Origin: Nitrospirota bacterium
Lineage (GTDB): Bacteria > Nitrospirota > Nitrospiria > Nitrospirales > Nitrospiraceae
Direction of reading: 5' to 3'
Assembly (NCBI GenBank): GCA_016195505.1
Contig: JACPZN010000060.1
Span: forward strand, 1-17,414
Length of the DNA: 17,414 bases
Both the position numbers and the translations under genes were made by a program. Numbering within the stretch: position 1 is the first letter of the stretch; each line of letters starts with the position of its first letter. This document shows, in pieces, positions 7,146 to 14,965 of this stretch. The notes under the pieces are model-generated. The model made no database searches. It was not told the origin of the DNA and was given only the letters and a program-made list of their open reading frames with translations.

Positions 7146-7879
7146 GGTATCAGATCTCCCTGCGATTTTGATGGTTGAGGTGCCTCGATTGGTCTGCTTG
7201 GATCTTTCTCGAGAATAAAATTCTGTTCGAGCCAGTTCATGTCCAGCCGTTTGGTTTTTAGCCGCTCCGCAACGAAGATGCTTTGCAGCTCACGGAGCGA
7301 CTGCGTCAGATCGTCATTGCGAACGATATAATAGTACTCGCGGAAGCTCCACACCTCCTCCTTCACTTTTTGTAGGCGGCGCAGGATCTCCTCTTGTGAG
7401 TCCGAAGCTCGGCTTTGGAGTCGAGTGCGCAGTGTGTCCATTGAGGGAGGAAGGATAAAAATATAGACCGCGTCTCCAAACTTTTTTTTGATCTGGAGCG
7501 CACCTTGCACATCGATTTCGAGCAAAACGTCAATCCCCTGTTCCATCTTGTCCGTTAATGCCTTGCGCGGAGTTCCATACCAGTTGCCATAGACATGGGC
7601 ATATTCCATAAACTCATTGCGCGCGACCATGTCCTGGAACATTTTTTCTTCAATAAAGAAGTATTCGCGTCCACTTTCTTCTCCTGGGCGGGGCTTTCTC
7701 GTGGTATAGGACACGGAATACCAGAGCCCTGGCACGGATGCCGCAATCTGTTTACACAGAGTTGTCTTGCCTGCTCCAGAAGGGGCTGAAATAACAAACA
7801 GAATTCCACGACGCTCAGGAATACGACAGCCCTCAGCGGAGCCTGAAGGGAGGCTGCTTGTGGTCATTGCAGTGGTCAT
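7142..7879 (-). CDS. gmk: guanylate kinase
   Basis: A 245-residue enzyme phosphorylating GMP to GDP with ATP. It has the P-loop SAPSGAGKTTL (about 31-41), the GMP-binding stretch SVSYTTRKPRPGEESGREYFFIE, the EYAHVYGNWYGTP segment, VLLEIDVQGALQIKK and the lid region RASDSQEEILRRL. The frame is open further upstream, but the ATG at 7879-7877 overlaps the yicC stop as ATGA and gives a plausible N-terminus. A second ATG four codons on (7867) is an alternative. N- and C-terminal extensions make it longer than the usual 200-210 residues. It lies in the run yicC-gmk-rpoZ-coaBC. Confidence 0.96.
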   Translation of the reverse strand: MTTAMTTSSLPSGSAEGCRIPERRGILFVISAPSGAGKTTLCKQIAASVPGLWYSVSYTTRKPRPGEESGREYFFIEEKMFQDMVARNEFMEYAHVYGNWYGTPRKALTDKMEQGIDVLLEIDVQGALQIKKKFGDAVYIFILPPSMDTLRTRLQSRASDSQEEILRRLQKVKEEVWSFREYYYIVRNDDLTQSLRELQSIFVAERLKTKRLDMNWLEQNFILEKDPSRPIEAPQPSKSQGDLIP

Positions 7880-8694
7880 TCCACGTTCTGTATTTGTTCT
7901 CGAATGCGCTCGAGTTCGGCCTTCATTTGCACAACCGCCGCTGCGATGACAGCATCGTCGGCTTTCGATCCAATGGTATTGACCTCCCGGCCCATTTCCT
8001 GGAGGAAAAAATCCAGCGTCTTTCCAACCGACTCTGCACTGTAGACCGTATGCTGAAACTGTACCATATGAGCGTCCAATCTGACCAATTCTTCTGTAAT
8101 GTCGCACCGATCAGCATAGAGGGCCAGTTCTTGGTTCAGCCGAGGAAGGTCCGGAATGTCGCCCCCCAGCAACTTTTCCACGCGTGACTTCATCCGATCG
8201 AACGCCTCCAGCCCCACTGCCGGAGCTCGCCCCATCGTCCCTTCCTTTTTCCGCATCTTGGCCAGATCTTGCAACGCTTGCAGACCGAGCCTTTCCACAA
8301 GCTTCGCGAGCTTCGGGTCATCCACCGGCTGATCCGAGAGGGTGATGATATCGCGAAACCCGGCCACGAGTCCGATGTCAATGGAGCCCTCAAGCTTCAA
8401 GGTACGTTGGAGGGTGCGGAGGATCTGATGGTACTGTTTCGCCATCCCAGCGTCAAGTTGGAGGGAACGTGTACCTCCCCGCCCCCCTTGCAGAAGCACC
8501 GTCAGGTCTACGCGACCCCGAGTACAGTGTTCTCGAATAGCCTTCTTGAATGACTCTTCGAGGCTACCCATCGACCTCGGTAAACGGATTGCGGCCTCCA
8601 GGAACCGGTGGTTCACGGAGCGGACTTCAACGGTCACAGTGCAGTCAAACCAGGTGCCCTGTCGCCTGCCGAATCCCGTCATACTCCTGATCAT
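7876..8694 (-). CDS. yicC: YicC-family endoribonuclease
   Basis: A 272-residue member of the YicC family; E. coli YicC is reported to act as an endoribonuclease on small RNAs. It has the family N-terminus MIRSMTGFGR, then EVRSVNHRFLEAAIRLPRSM, a CTRGRVDLTVLL segment, and the conserved C-terminal part (LFLQEMGREVNTIGSKA-like, here DFFLQEMGREVNTIGSKADD, ending AELERIREQIQNVE). The ATG at 8694 overlaps the nth stop as ATGA and gives the standard start; the open frame upstream lies inside nth. Its stop overlaps the gmk start by 4 nt. The yicC-gmk neighbourhood is common in bacteria. Confidence 0.94.
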   Translation of the reverse strand: MIRSMTGFGRRQGTWFDCTVTVEVRSVNHRFLEAAIRLPRSMGSLEESFKKAIREHCTRGRVDLTVLLQGGRGGTRSLQLDAGMAKQYHQILRTLQRTLKLEGSIDIGLVAGFRDIITLSDQPVDDPKLAKLVERLGLQALQDLAKMRKKEGTMGRAPAVGLEAFDRMKSRVEKLLGGDIPDLPRLNQELALYADRCDITEELVRLDAHMVQFQHTVYSAESVGKTLDFFLQEMGREVNTIGSKADDAVIAAAVVQMKAELERIREQIQNVE

Positions 8695-9353
8695 CGCCGT
8701 TGTTTTCCTTTCCAGTGACATACATCGCACAATGCACAGGTTCCGCATTTCGGTGTGCGTGCAAGACAGACATACCTGCCATGGAGTAGCAGCCGTTGAG
8801 AAACGTCTGTCCATTCTTCTTGGGGGAATGTGCGCTGAAGATCACTTTCAATCCTGTCGGGATCTTCCGAACGCGTAAGGTCTAATCGGTTTGCGACTCG
8901 TTTCACATGGGTGTCGACGACGACAGCCGGTTTGCCGAAGGCCGTGCCCATGATGACGTTGGCGGTCTTGCGTCCAACTCCAGGGATGGAGGTCAAATCT
9001 TCCATGGTCGATGGAACCTGGCCATGAAATCGCTCGACGATGGCCCGTCCGCACCCCATTAAGTGTTTCGCTTTGTTCTTATAGAATCCGGTCGACTTGA
9101 TCAGCCCTTCCAGTTCTCCGGACTTGGCCTGGGCAAATTCAAGCGGAGTACGGTAACGCTTGAACAAGGCCGGCGTCACTTGATTCACCCGATGATCGGT
9201 ACATTGGGCGGAGAGGATTGTAGCAACAAGAAGTTCCCATGGAGAACGGTGGACCAACTCCATTTCTGCGGCCGGCATAGTCCGGCGCAGAATCGCGGCG
9301 ATTCTGGATGGGCGATCGGCCCTCCGGGGGAGACGGTGTGTTCGAGATGTCAT
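8691..9353 (-). CDS. nth: endonuclease III (DNA glycosylase/AP lyase)
   Basis: A 220-residue base-excision-repair enzyme removing oxidised pyrimidines and nicking abasic sites. The helix-hairpin-helix TSIPGVGRKTANVI carries the catalytic Lys129, and VVVDTHVKRVANRL carries the catalytic Asp147. The C-terminal [4Fe-4S] ligands are Cys196, 203, 206 and 212 (C-X6-C-X2-C-X5-C). Length matches E. coli Nth. The ATG at 9353 gives a full-length N-terminus but shows no Shine-Dalgarno; the next ATG (9278) would cut into the conserved region and has none either. It lies 23 nt after hflX and overlaps yicC by 4 nt, so translational coupling is likely. Confidence 0.96.
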   Translation of the reverse strand: MTSRTHRLPRRADRPSRIAAILRRTMPAAEMELVHRSPWELLVATILSAQCTDHRVNQVTPALFKRYRTPLEFAQAKSGELEGLIKSTGFYKNKAKHLMGCGRAIVERFHGQVPSTMEDLTSIPGVGRKTANVIMGTAFGKPAVVVDTHVKRVANRLDLTRSEDPDRIESDLQRTFPQEEWTDVSQRLLLHGRYVCLARTPKCGTCALCDVCHWKGKQRR

Positions 9354-9376
9354 CGCGGGGAACGATTGTGCAGCGG

Positions 9377-11071
9377 TTACGGACGAGATGCAAGTGTGAG
9401 CGCATCGTCTTGGATCTGTGAGGTAACGGCCACCCCACGCCCTTCCATAAGAGACCGTACGTGTGCTTCTAAGTTGGCAAGGAGCGGATTCAACGTTGAC
9501 GGCTGGAGCGCAGAGATACCGATCGCGTGGTAGCGACGGCAGAGCGGCTCTATTTGATGAGCTGGCAGTCGATCACACTTGTTGAAGACGAGTATGCGTG
9601 GGATCGTGTCCAGATTGAGTTCCTGCAGAATGGCGACGACGGCGGTAATTTGCACGTCAATATCGGCTGCGCTGGCGTCCACGACATGGAGTAGCAGGTC
9701 GGCCTCCTGCAATTCCTCCAACGTGGTGCGAAATGCTCCGACCAGTTCTTTGGGAAGGTCTCGAATAAATCCGACAGTATCGGTAATAATGACCTCGCGG
9801 TCTTGCGGGAAGCGGAGTCGGCGGCTGGTGGTATCCAGCGTTTCAAACACCCGATTTTCCGCCGAGACGTGACTCTTCGTCAGGACGTTGAGGAGCGTGG
9901 ACTTCCCAGCATTCGTGTACCCGACCAGGGACATGACCGGCAGGCCATGTCGTCCCCGACGTGCCCGACGCTGATCTTGGTGCCTGGCAAAGTGTATGAG
10001 CGCTCGCTCAAGATGCGTGATCCGGTCTCTGATTCGCCGTCGATCGGTTTCCAGCTTTGTTTCGCCCGGACCTCTAGTCCCGATTCCACCTCCGAGTCGT
10101 GACAGTTGCGTGCCTTTCCCGGAGAGCCTCGGCAGCAGATAGCGCAATTGCGCCAATTCAACCTGCACCTTTCCTTCCCGGCTGTTCGCCCGCCTGGCAA
10201 AAATATCGAGAATCAGCTGAGTGCGATCGATCACTTTAATATCGGTCATTTCAGTGATCGCCCTTGATTGGGCCGGCGAGAGTGTCTGGTCGAAGATCAC
10301 CATGTCGGCACCCTTATGAAGCGTCTGTATCAGGACTTCTTTCAGCTTTCCGCTCCCCAGCAGATACCGTTGATGACCATCCGCCGTACGCTGCGCCATG
10401 CGATCGATAACTGTCACCTCGGCTGAGACTGCTAGCTCGGCCAGTTCGACAAGGCGTTCCTCCTGCTCCGCGCGCCCCTGAGGTGAGGCGCTGACCAAAA
10501 TCGCCGATTCGGTGCCATCCTTGACTGCATGATGAGCACGTGCCACCTGTAGCTCTGCTTCCAGTTCCTCGATGAAACCATCAAATAGCATCGGGCATTG
10601 GTGGAACGGAGTGGCCTTGAGGATTTTACAGATCTGGCCTGTTCCATTCGGCGGCAGGAGATGCGCAAGGTGAAGATTACCCGGATTCCCGTCCGGTAAA
10701 ACAGAGAGCATGCCGATCAGATCCAGGCGCAGGAACGCGAGGTCCGTCAAGGACTCCTGATTTAATGGCTGGTCGTGCAGCTGTGTCCTGATCAGCCTCA
10801 ACCCCCGCAATGAGCGGGAACCAGCCCGGAACTTTGCCAATGTCGTGGGAGACAGCGTGAGATCCGTTCCTATAATAATCTCCTGCACCAGCCCACGGCG
10901 TGTCAGCAGAACAGCAATGGGACGACGGATGTCGAGTGTGAGCTGGCACATCGTTTTTGCAAGCTCAGGGGAAAGTATTTTGTCATGCGGTACGCGGCGT
11001 CTGTAGAGCCGCTCGATTGCCGAGACCTGGCTGGTCCGAAGTCCGGTAATCTGGCCATGTATTTCAGGAAT
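9377..11071 (-). CDS. hflX: ribosome-splitting GTPase HflX, probable ATT start
   Basis: A GTPase that binds the 50S subunit and splits stalled or hibernating ribosomes. Numbered from the proposed start (564 residues), it has an N-terminal extension of the long HflX type, then the HflX domain with GGGIGTRGPGETKLETDRRR. The G domain has G1 GYTNAGKS (384-391), G3 DTVG (431-434) and G4 NKCD (497-500). The first ATG in frame (10951) is internal: the 40 codons before it encode the conserved family N-terminus (ITGLRTSQ, AIERLYRRRVP, ILSPELA). In that frame no ATG, GTG or TTG precedes it back to a TAA. An ATT at 11071-11069 has AGGAG exactly 7 nt upstream. It follows tsaD by 16 nt. An annotation starting at the ATG would be truncated. 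Confidence 0.93.
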   Translation of the reverse strand: MPEIHGQITGLRTSQVSAIERLYRRRVPHDKILSPELAKTMCQLTLDIRRPIAVLLTRRGLVQEIIIGTDLTLSPTTLAKFRAGSRSLRGLRLIRTQLHDQPLNQESLTDLAFLRLDLIGMLSVLPDGNPGNLHLAHLLPPNGTGQICKILKATPFHQCPMLFDGFIEELEAELQVARAHHAVKDGTESAILVSASPQGRAEQEERLVELAELAVSAEVTVIDRMAQRTADGHQRYLLGSGKLKEVLIQTLHKGADMVIFDQTLSPAQSRAITEMTDIKVIDRTQLILDIFARRANSREGKVQVELAQLRYLLPRLSGKGTQLSRLGGGIGTRGPGETKLETDRRRIRDRITHLERALIHFARHQDQRRARRGRHGLPVMSLVGYTNAGKSTLLNVLTKSHVSAENRVFETLDTTSRRLRFPQDREVIITDTVGFIRDLPKELVGAFRTTLEELQEADLLLHVVDASAADIDVQITAVVAILQELNLDTIPRILVFNKCDRLPAHQIEPLCRRYHAIGISALQPSTLNPLLANLEAHVRSLMEGRGVAVTSQIQDDALTLASRP

Positions 11072-11078
11072 GGGTGGT

Positions 11079-11083
11079 CTCCT
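11079..11083 (-). promoter_or_regulatory. ribosome binding site that defines the non-ATG start of hflX
   Basis: AGGAG (within AAAGGAG) on the minus strand lies between the tsaD stop and the proposed ATT start of hflX, 7 nt before the ATT. It is among the best-placed Shine-Dalgarno sequences in the window. There is no such motif near the in-frame ATG at 10951. Confidence 0.75.
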
Positions 11084-11087
11084 TTAG

Positions 11088-12161
11088 TTAGGCAGGTGTG
11101 TGCATGGGGGCAATATGAAGAGCCGGCTGGACATCGAGATCGTAAATCGATGGGAGATCGCTCAAGAGTGCATGACGACCGGCAAACGCGATCATGGCCG
11201 CATTGTCCGTACAGTACGCCATCGGCGGCAATGCCAGACGGATCCCCTCTCGCTCGGCCCCCCCTTTCAGTAACGTGCGCAGCCGGGAGTTTGCGGAGAC
11301 TCCTCCTACGACGGCAAGTGCGGAGAGTCTCGTTTGAGCAAGCGCTGTGAACGCCTTTGAGACCAAGACTTGCACAATGGCCTCTTGGTAGCCCGCGGCC
11401 AGATCAGCAATCTGTTCAGGTCGTACTGTAGTACCCATGTCGCGCAGCTTATAGAGCAAGGACGTCTTCAGGCCACTGAAGCTAAACTCGAGATTATTTT
11501 TCCGCAGTTGAAACCGAGGAAAGAGAATCGCATTGGGGTCACCCAGGGAAGCGACGCGATCGATGGCCGGTCCCCCCGGATATTCCAAGCCAAGCATCTG
11601 AGCTCCCTTGTCGAACGCCTCGCCGGCGGCATCGTCTCTGGTGCAGCCGAGCAGCAGACAGTGTCCGTCTATTTCCCGCCGATACAGGTGGGTGTGGCCA
11701 CCGGAGACGACCAGGACGATACAAGGCAGCGGGAATGTCGGGTCGGCAAGCCAAGCCGAGGCGATATGACCCTCCAAATGATTGACGCCAATTACCGGGA
11801 TACCCAACCCGTAGCTCAATGCCTTGGCATAATTCACGCCCACCAAGAGCGCCCCGGCTAATCCAGGCCCCTGAGTGACTGCGACAGCACCAAGGTCACG
11901 TCTCGAAAGACGTGACAGTTCGAGCGCGTCGTTCACCACGGTGTCGATCGTGCTCAAATGCGCACGCGCCGCTAGCTCTGGCACAACGCCGCCAAATTTC
12001 CCATGGACCGCTATTTGGGAAGCAATCACGTTCGAAAGTACCTGTCCCTCACGGTCGAGCACCGCGGCGGCCGTTTCGTCGCATGAGGATTCAATCCCGA
12101 GGATTGGGCATGGACGCCATCCGGCGTCGTTTAGGGATCTTGGCTGACCAGTTTGGAGCAT
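11088..12161 (-). CDS. tsaD: tRNA N6-threonylcarbamoyladenosine transferase TsaD
   Basis: A 357-residue ASKHA-fold enzyme that transfers threonylcarbamoyl to A37 of ANN-decoding tRNAs with TsaB and TsaE. It has the N-terminal ILGIESSCDETAAAVLD, the metal ligands His128 and His132 (VNHLEGHIASA), VVSGGHTHLY, DDAAGEAFDKGAQMLGL-YPGGP, FSFSGLKTSL, VVGGVSANSRLR and the metal Asp in YCTDNAAMIA. It carries about 18 extra residues before the family start. No in-frame alternative start codon exists nearer the core, so ATG 12161 is kept, although no Shine-Dalgarno is evident. tsaB and tsaE are not in the window. It is the first gene of the long run after the clpC terminator. Confidence 0.96.
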   Translation of the reverse strand: MLQTGQPRSLNDAGWRPCPILGIESSCDETAAAVLDREGQVLSNVIASQIAVHGKFGGVVPELAARAHLSTIDTVVNDALELSRLSRRDLGAVAVTQGPGLAGALLVGVNYAKALSYGLGIPVIGVNHLEGHIASAWLADPTFPLPCIVLVVSGGHTHLYRREIDGHCLLLGCTRDDAAGEAFDKGAQMLGLEYPGGPAIDRVASLGDPNAILFPRFQLRKNNLEFSFSGLKTSLLYKLRDMGTTVRPEQIADLAAGYQEAIVQVLVSKAFTALAQTRLSALAVVGGVSANSRLRTLLKGGAEREGIRLALPPMAYCTDNAAMIAFAGRHALLSDLPSIYDLDVQPALHIAPMHTPA

Positions 12162-12192
12162 GAGCCGTTACGGATGAAGCATGATACGGGCG

Positions 12193-12231
12193 AAACAAGA
12201 CGACCCCTGTGGTTGTCCACCACAGGGGTCG
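12193..12231 (-). terminator. intrinsic terminator after clpC
   Basis: A perfect 12-bp inverted repeat (arms 12201-12212 and 12220-12231, cgacccctgtgg and its complement) encloses a 7-nt loop. On the minus strand it is followed by TCTTGTTT. It lies 49 nt beyond the clpC stop and 32 nt before the tsaD ATG (counting from the T-rich tail at 12193). On the plus strand no T-run follows, so it acts leftward. Confidence 0.8.
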
Positions 12232-12279
12232 CTGACTGTTGCATGGTAAGGATGCGTTGTGATGACCACGAGTTGGTAG

Positions 12280-14706
12280 CTAGACTCCCGCCATCGCCTC
12301 CTGCTCGATAAAGGCCGGGGCGCCATCTCGCAGCACCACCTTGACCTTGCGACTCTCCTTGAAGCGGCCTCTAATGAGCTCGTCGGAGAGCGGGTCACCG
12401 ATGGCGCGCTGAATGGCCCGTCTCATGGGTCTGGCCCCGTACAGCGGCTCATAGCCTTCTTTGATGAGCCACTGTTTGACTTCGTCGTCGACTTCGATCT
12501 CGATCCCCTTGTCCAAAAGACGGAGGTTCAACTCACGGATAAGAATATCGAGGATGCTGTAGAGCTGTTCCTTCTCCAGTTGATGGAAGATCACAATTTC
12601 GTCGATCCGGTTCAAGAACTCCGGGCTGAACGACTTGCGAAGCTCTCCAATGACTTCTTCTTTCTTTCGGCGCGCTGCTTCGTCTTCCGTGCTTTGGAAG
12701 CCGAGCGAGACACCTTTCTGAATATTCTTGGTGCCGATATTGGACGTCATGATCACAACAGTGTTCTTGAAGTCTACCTTTCGGCCGAGGCTGTCGGTAA
12801 GCACTCCGTCATCTAACACTTGGAGCAAAACGTTGAAGACGTCGGGGTGTGCCTTTTCAATTTCATCAAATAGGACGACGGAATAGGGCCGACGCCGAAC
12901 CTTCTCGGTCAGCTGGCCGCCTTCCTCGTAGCCCACATAGCCCGGAGGGGCGCCAAACAGTCTGGAACTCGTAAATTTTTCTTGATACTCGGACATATCG
13001 ACTCGAATCAAGGCATCTTCGCTGTTGAAGAGAAACTCCGCCAACGTCCTAGCAAGCTCTGTCTTCCCGACGCCTGTCGGCCCCAGGAAGATGAACGAGC
13101 CGATGGGCTTCCGTGCTTCCTTTAAGCCCGCGCGTGAACGGCGAATGGCACGAGCGACTGCGGAGATCGCTTCATTCTGACCGACCACTCGCTTATGGAG
13201 AAATTCTTCCATCCGCAGCAGCTTGTTGGATTCTTCCTCTTCGAGCTTGAACAGCGGGATGCCGGTCATCTTAGAAACGACGTAGGCGACGTCTTCCTTG
13301 CCGATCACCGGCTTGTTCTTTTCCTGATTCTTTTTCCATTCCCTTTTGGATTCATCCAGGAGCTTACGCAACCGCTCTTCCTCTTCACGGTGACGTACGG
13401 CTTCCTCGAAGTTCTGCATCGAGATCGACAGCTCCTTTTCACGCGACACTTTCTTGAGCTCTTGCTCCATCGCCTTCAACTCCAATGGAAGTGCGTAGGT
13501 CTGCAGCTTGGCGCGCGAACCGGTTTCATCGATCAAATCGATCGCCTTGTCGGGCAAGAATCTGTCGGTGATATACCGGTCCGACAGCTTGACGGCTTCG
13601 ACGATGGCATCTTCCGTGATTTCCACGCCGTGATGTTCTTCATAGCGATCCCGTAGTCCTTGAATGATCAGAACGGTTTCGTCGAAGTTGGGTGGTTGAA
13701 CATGGATCGGTTGGAAGCGCCGCTTCAACGCGCCGTCCTTTTCGATATGCTTGCGATACTCATCCAACGTCGTGGCTCCAATGCATTGAATCTCGCCTCG
13801 TGAGAGCGCCGGCTTCAGCATGTTCGAGGCATCGATCGAGCCTTCGGCGGCACCGGCCCCGACCAGCGTATGGAGCTCGTCGATGAAGATGATGATGTTG
13901 CCGGCTTGAACGATCTCCTTCATCACGACCTTGAGGCGCTCTTCAAACTGGCCACGGTATTTTGTACCGGCGACGAGCGAGCCGAGATCCAAGGCAATGA
14001 CACGACGGGAGAGCAGATTATCTGGAACTTCCGACTGCACGATCCGCTGCGCAAGCCCTTCGACGATGGCTGTTTTCCCGACACCGGACTCGCCGATGAG
14101 GACGGGATTGTTCTTGCTTCGCCGGCTCAGGATCTGAAGCACGCGCTCGATCTCGTCTGCTCTCCCGATGACCGGGTCCAATTGACCCTCTTGGGCGAGC
14201 TGCGTCAGGTCGCGTCCGAATTCGTCGAGTGCCGGTGTATTGCTCTTCCGGTCGCGCTCACGCGGAGCAGACTTCCGCAGAAAGGTCACGGTCAATTGCC
14301 TCGCGGTCAGGAGATTGGCACCTAGACTGCGGAGAATTTTGCCGCCAATCCCCTCCTCTTCCCGGAGCAGACCTAACAGAAGATGTTCACTGCCGATATG
14401 GTTGTGCCCCAGAAGGCGAGCCTCTTCGACCCCATATTCGATGACCTTCTTCACGCGCGGGCTGAACGGGATCTCGCCGAACGTCATCGTAGTCCCCCCA
14501 CCAGGCAGATTGCGCTCGATTTCCAAGCGAATCTGTTCTGTGGAGAGCCCCATCTTTTTCAGAATCATGAGGGCGATGCCATCGGACTCACGGAGTATTG
14601 CCAAGACGAGGTGCTCCGTCCCGAGGTAGTCGTTCTGGTGCCGCTCGGCTTCCTCACGTGCGAGGATGATGATCTTTCGACCTTTGTCCGTGAATCGTTC
14701 GAACAT
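12280..14706 (-). CDS. clpC: ATP-dependent Clp protease ATP-binding subunit ClpC
   Basis: An 808-residue Hsp100 unfoldase that feeds substrates to ClpP. The order is: two Clp-N repeats (about 1-145); AAA+ domain 1 with Walker A GESGVGKT (205-212) and Walker B IIIFIDELH (about 271-279); a UVR-like middle segment (FEEAVRHREEEERLRKLLD, about 433-451); and AAA+ domain 2 with GPTGVGKT (542-549), DMSEYQEKF and VVLFDEIEKAHPDVF. The middle segment and length fit ClpC rather than ClpA or ClpB (ClpB has a much longer coiled coil). The ATG has AAGGAGG about 4 nt upstream. It has its own promoter and terminator, so it is probably monocistronic. clpP and the mcsA/mcsB/ctsR genes typical of Firmicutes are not adjacent. 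Confidence 0.96.
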   Translation of the reverse strand: MFERFTDKGRKIIILAREEAERHQNDYLGTEHLVLAILRESDGIALMILKKMGLSTEQIRLEIERNLPGGGTTMTFGEIPFSPRVKKVIEYGVEEARLLGHNHIGSEHLLLGLLREEEGIGGKILRSLGANLLTARQLTVTFLRKSAPRERDRKSNTPALDEFGRDLTQLAQEGQLDPVIGRADEIERVLQILSRRSKNNPVLIGESGVGKTAIVEGLAQRIVQSEVPDNLLSRRVIALDLGSLVAGTKYRGQFEERLKVVMKEIVQAGNIIIFIDELHTLVGAGAAEGSIDASNMLKPALSRGEIQCIGATTLDEYRKHIEKDGALKRRFQPIHVQPPNFDETVLIIQGLRDRYEEHHGVEITEDAIVEAVKLSDRYITDRFLPDKAIDLIDETGSRAKLQTYALPLELKAMEQELKKVSREKELSISMQNFEEAVRHREEEERLRKLLDESKREWKKNQEKNKPVIGKEDVAYVVSKMTGIPLFKLEEEESNKLLRMEEFLHKRVVGQNEAISAVARAIRRSRAGLKEARKPIGSFIFLGPTGVGKTELARTLAEFLFNSEDALIRVDMSEYQEKFTSSRLFGAPPGYVGYEEGGQLTEKVRRRPYSVVLFDEIEKAHPDVFNVLLQVLDDGVLTDSLGRKVDFKNTVVIMTSNIGTKNIQKGVSLGFQSTEDEAARRKKEEVIGELRKSFSPEFLNRIDEIVIFHQLEKEQLYSILDILIRELNLRLLDKGIEIEVDDEVKQWLIKEGYEPLYGARPMRRAIQRAIGDPLSDELIRGRFKESRKVKVVLRDGAPAFIEQEAMAGV

Positions 14707-14772
14707 CCTGCCTCCTTCTAGTGGATGCGAGTAATGGCACGTTCGAGCAAAACTCCTGGAAAAACTTGCCTA

Positions 14773-14801
14773 ATTTTAACCAGAGCGCTCTGCAGAGTCA
14801 A
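14773..14801 (-). promoter_or_regulatory. sigma70-type promoter of clpC, embedded in dyad symmetry
   Basis: The minus strand reads TTGACT (14801-14796), 17 nt, TAAAAT (14778-14773), a near-consensus vegetative promoter. Transcription should start near 14766, about 60 nt before the clpC ATG. The spacer contains the perfect 12-bp palindrome CAGAGCGCTCTG (14781-14792). Outer arms tgcctaa (14767-14773) and ttaggca (14804-14810) flank the promoter. I see no CIRCE (HrcA) inverted repeat. Confidence 0.78.
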
Positions 14802-14865
14802 GGTTAGGCAGATAAGTGGCAGCAGCATATTCTATTCAGCATCACCCGGACGTCGTTTCTATTCT

Positions 14866-14884
14866 CGAATGTATGAGACATTCG
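14866..14884. repeat. inverted repeat upstream of the nadK -35 (possible operator)
   Basis: Arms CGAATGT (14866-14872) and ACATTCG (14878-14884) pair perfectly across 5 nt, ending 15 nt before the nadK -35. No T-run follows on either strand, so it is not a terminator. It may be a regulator site; nothing identifies the regulator. Confidence 0.4.
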
Positions 14885-14899
14885 CGTGCGACGCTCGCG

Positions 14900-14929
14900 T
14901 TGACACGAAAAGAACCGTCCCGATACAAT
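14900..14929 (+). promoter_or_regulatory. sigma70-type promoter of nadK
   Basis: TTGACA (14900-14905), 18 nt, TACAAT (14924-14929). The predicted transcription start is near 14936, which leaves a leader of about 30 nt before the ATG at 14966. It rules out the longer open frame that begins at 14816. Confidence 0.8.
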
Positions 14930-14965
14930 CCCGCACCTTCTCACTGGCTCGTGAGTCTGATACCC

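Noticed and set aside
7880..8107. Extended N-terminus of gmk
   Set aside because: It overlaps yicC in another frame. The ATGA overlap start at 7879 fits the family.
8695..8814. Extended N-terminus of yicC
   Set aside because: It overlaps nth in another frame. MIRSMTGFGR at 8694 is the family start.
14781..14792. Spacer palindrome as a MerR-type site
   Set aside because: MerR-type promoters have spacers of 19-20 bp. This one is 17, so a simple repressor site is more likely if it is an operator at all.
14816..14965. Extended N-terminus of nadK
   Set aside because: It lies upstream of and across the promoter TTGACA-N18-TACAAT and has no NadK similarity.
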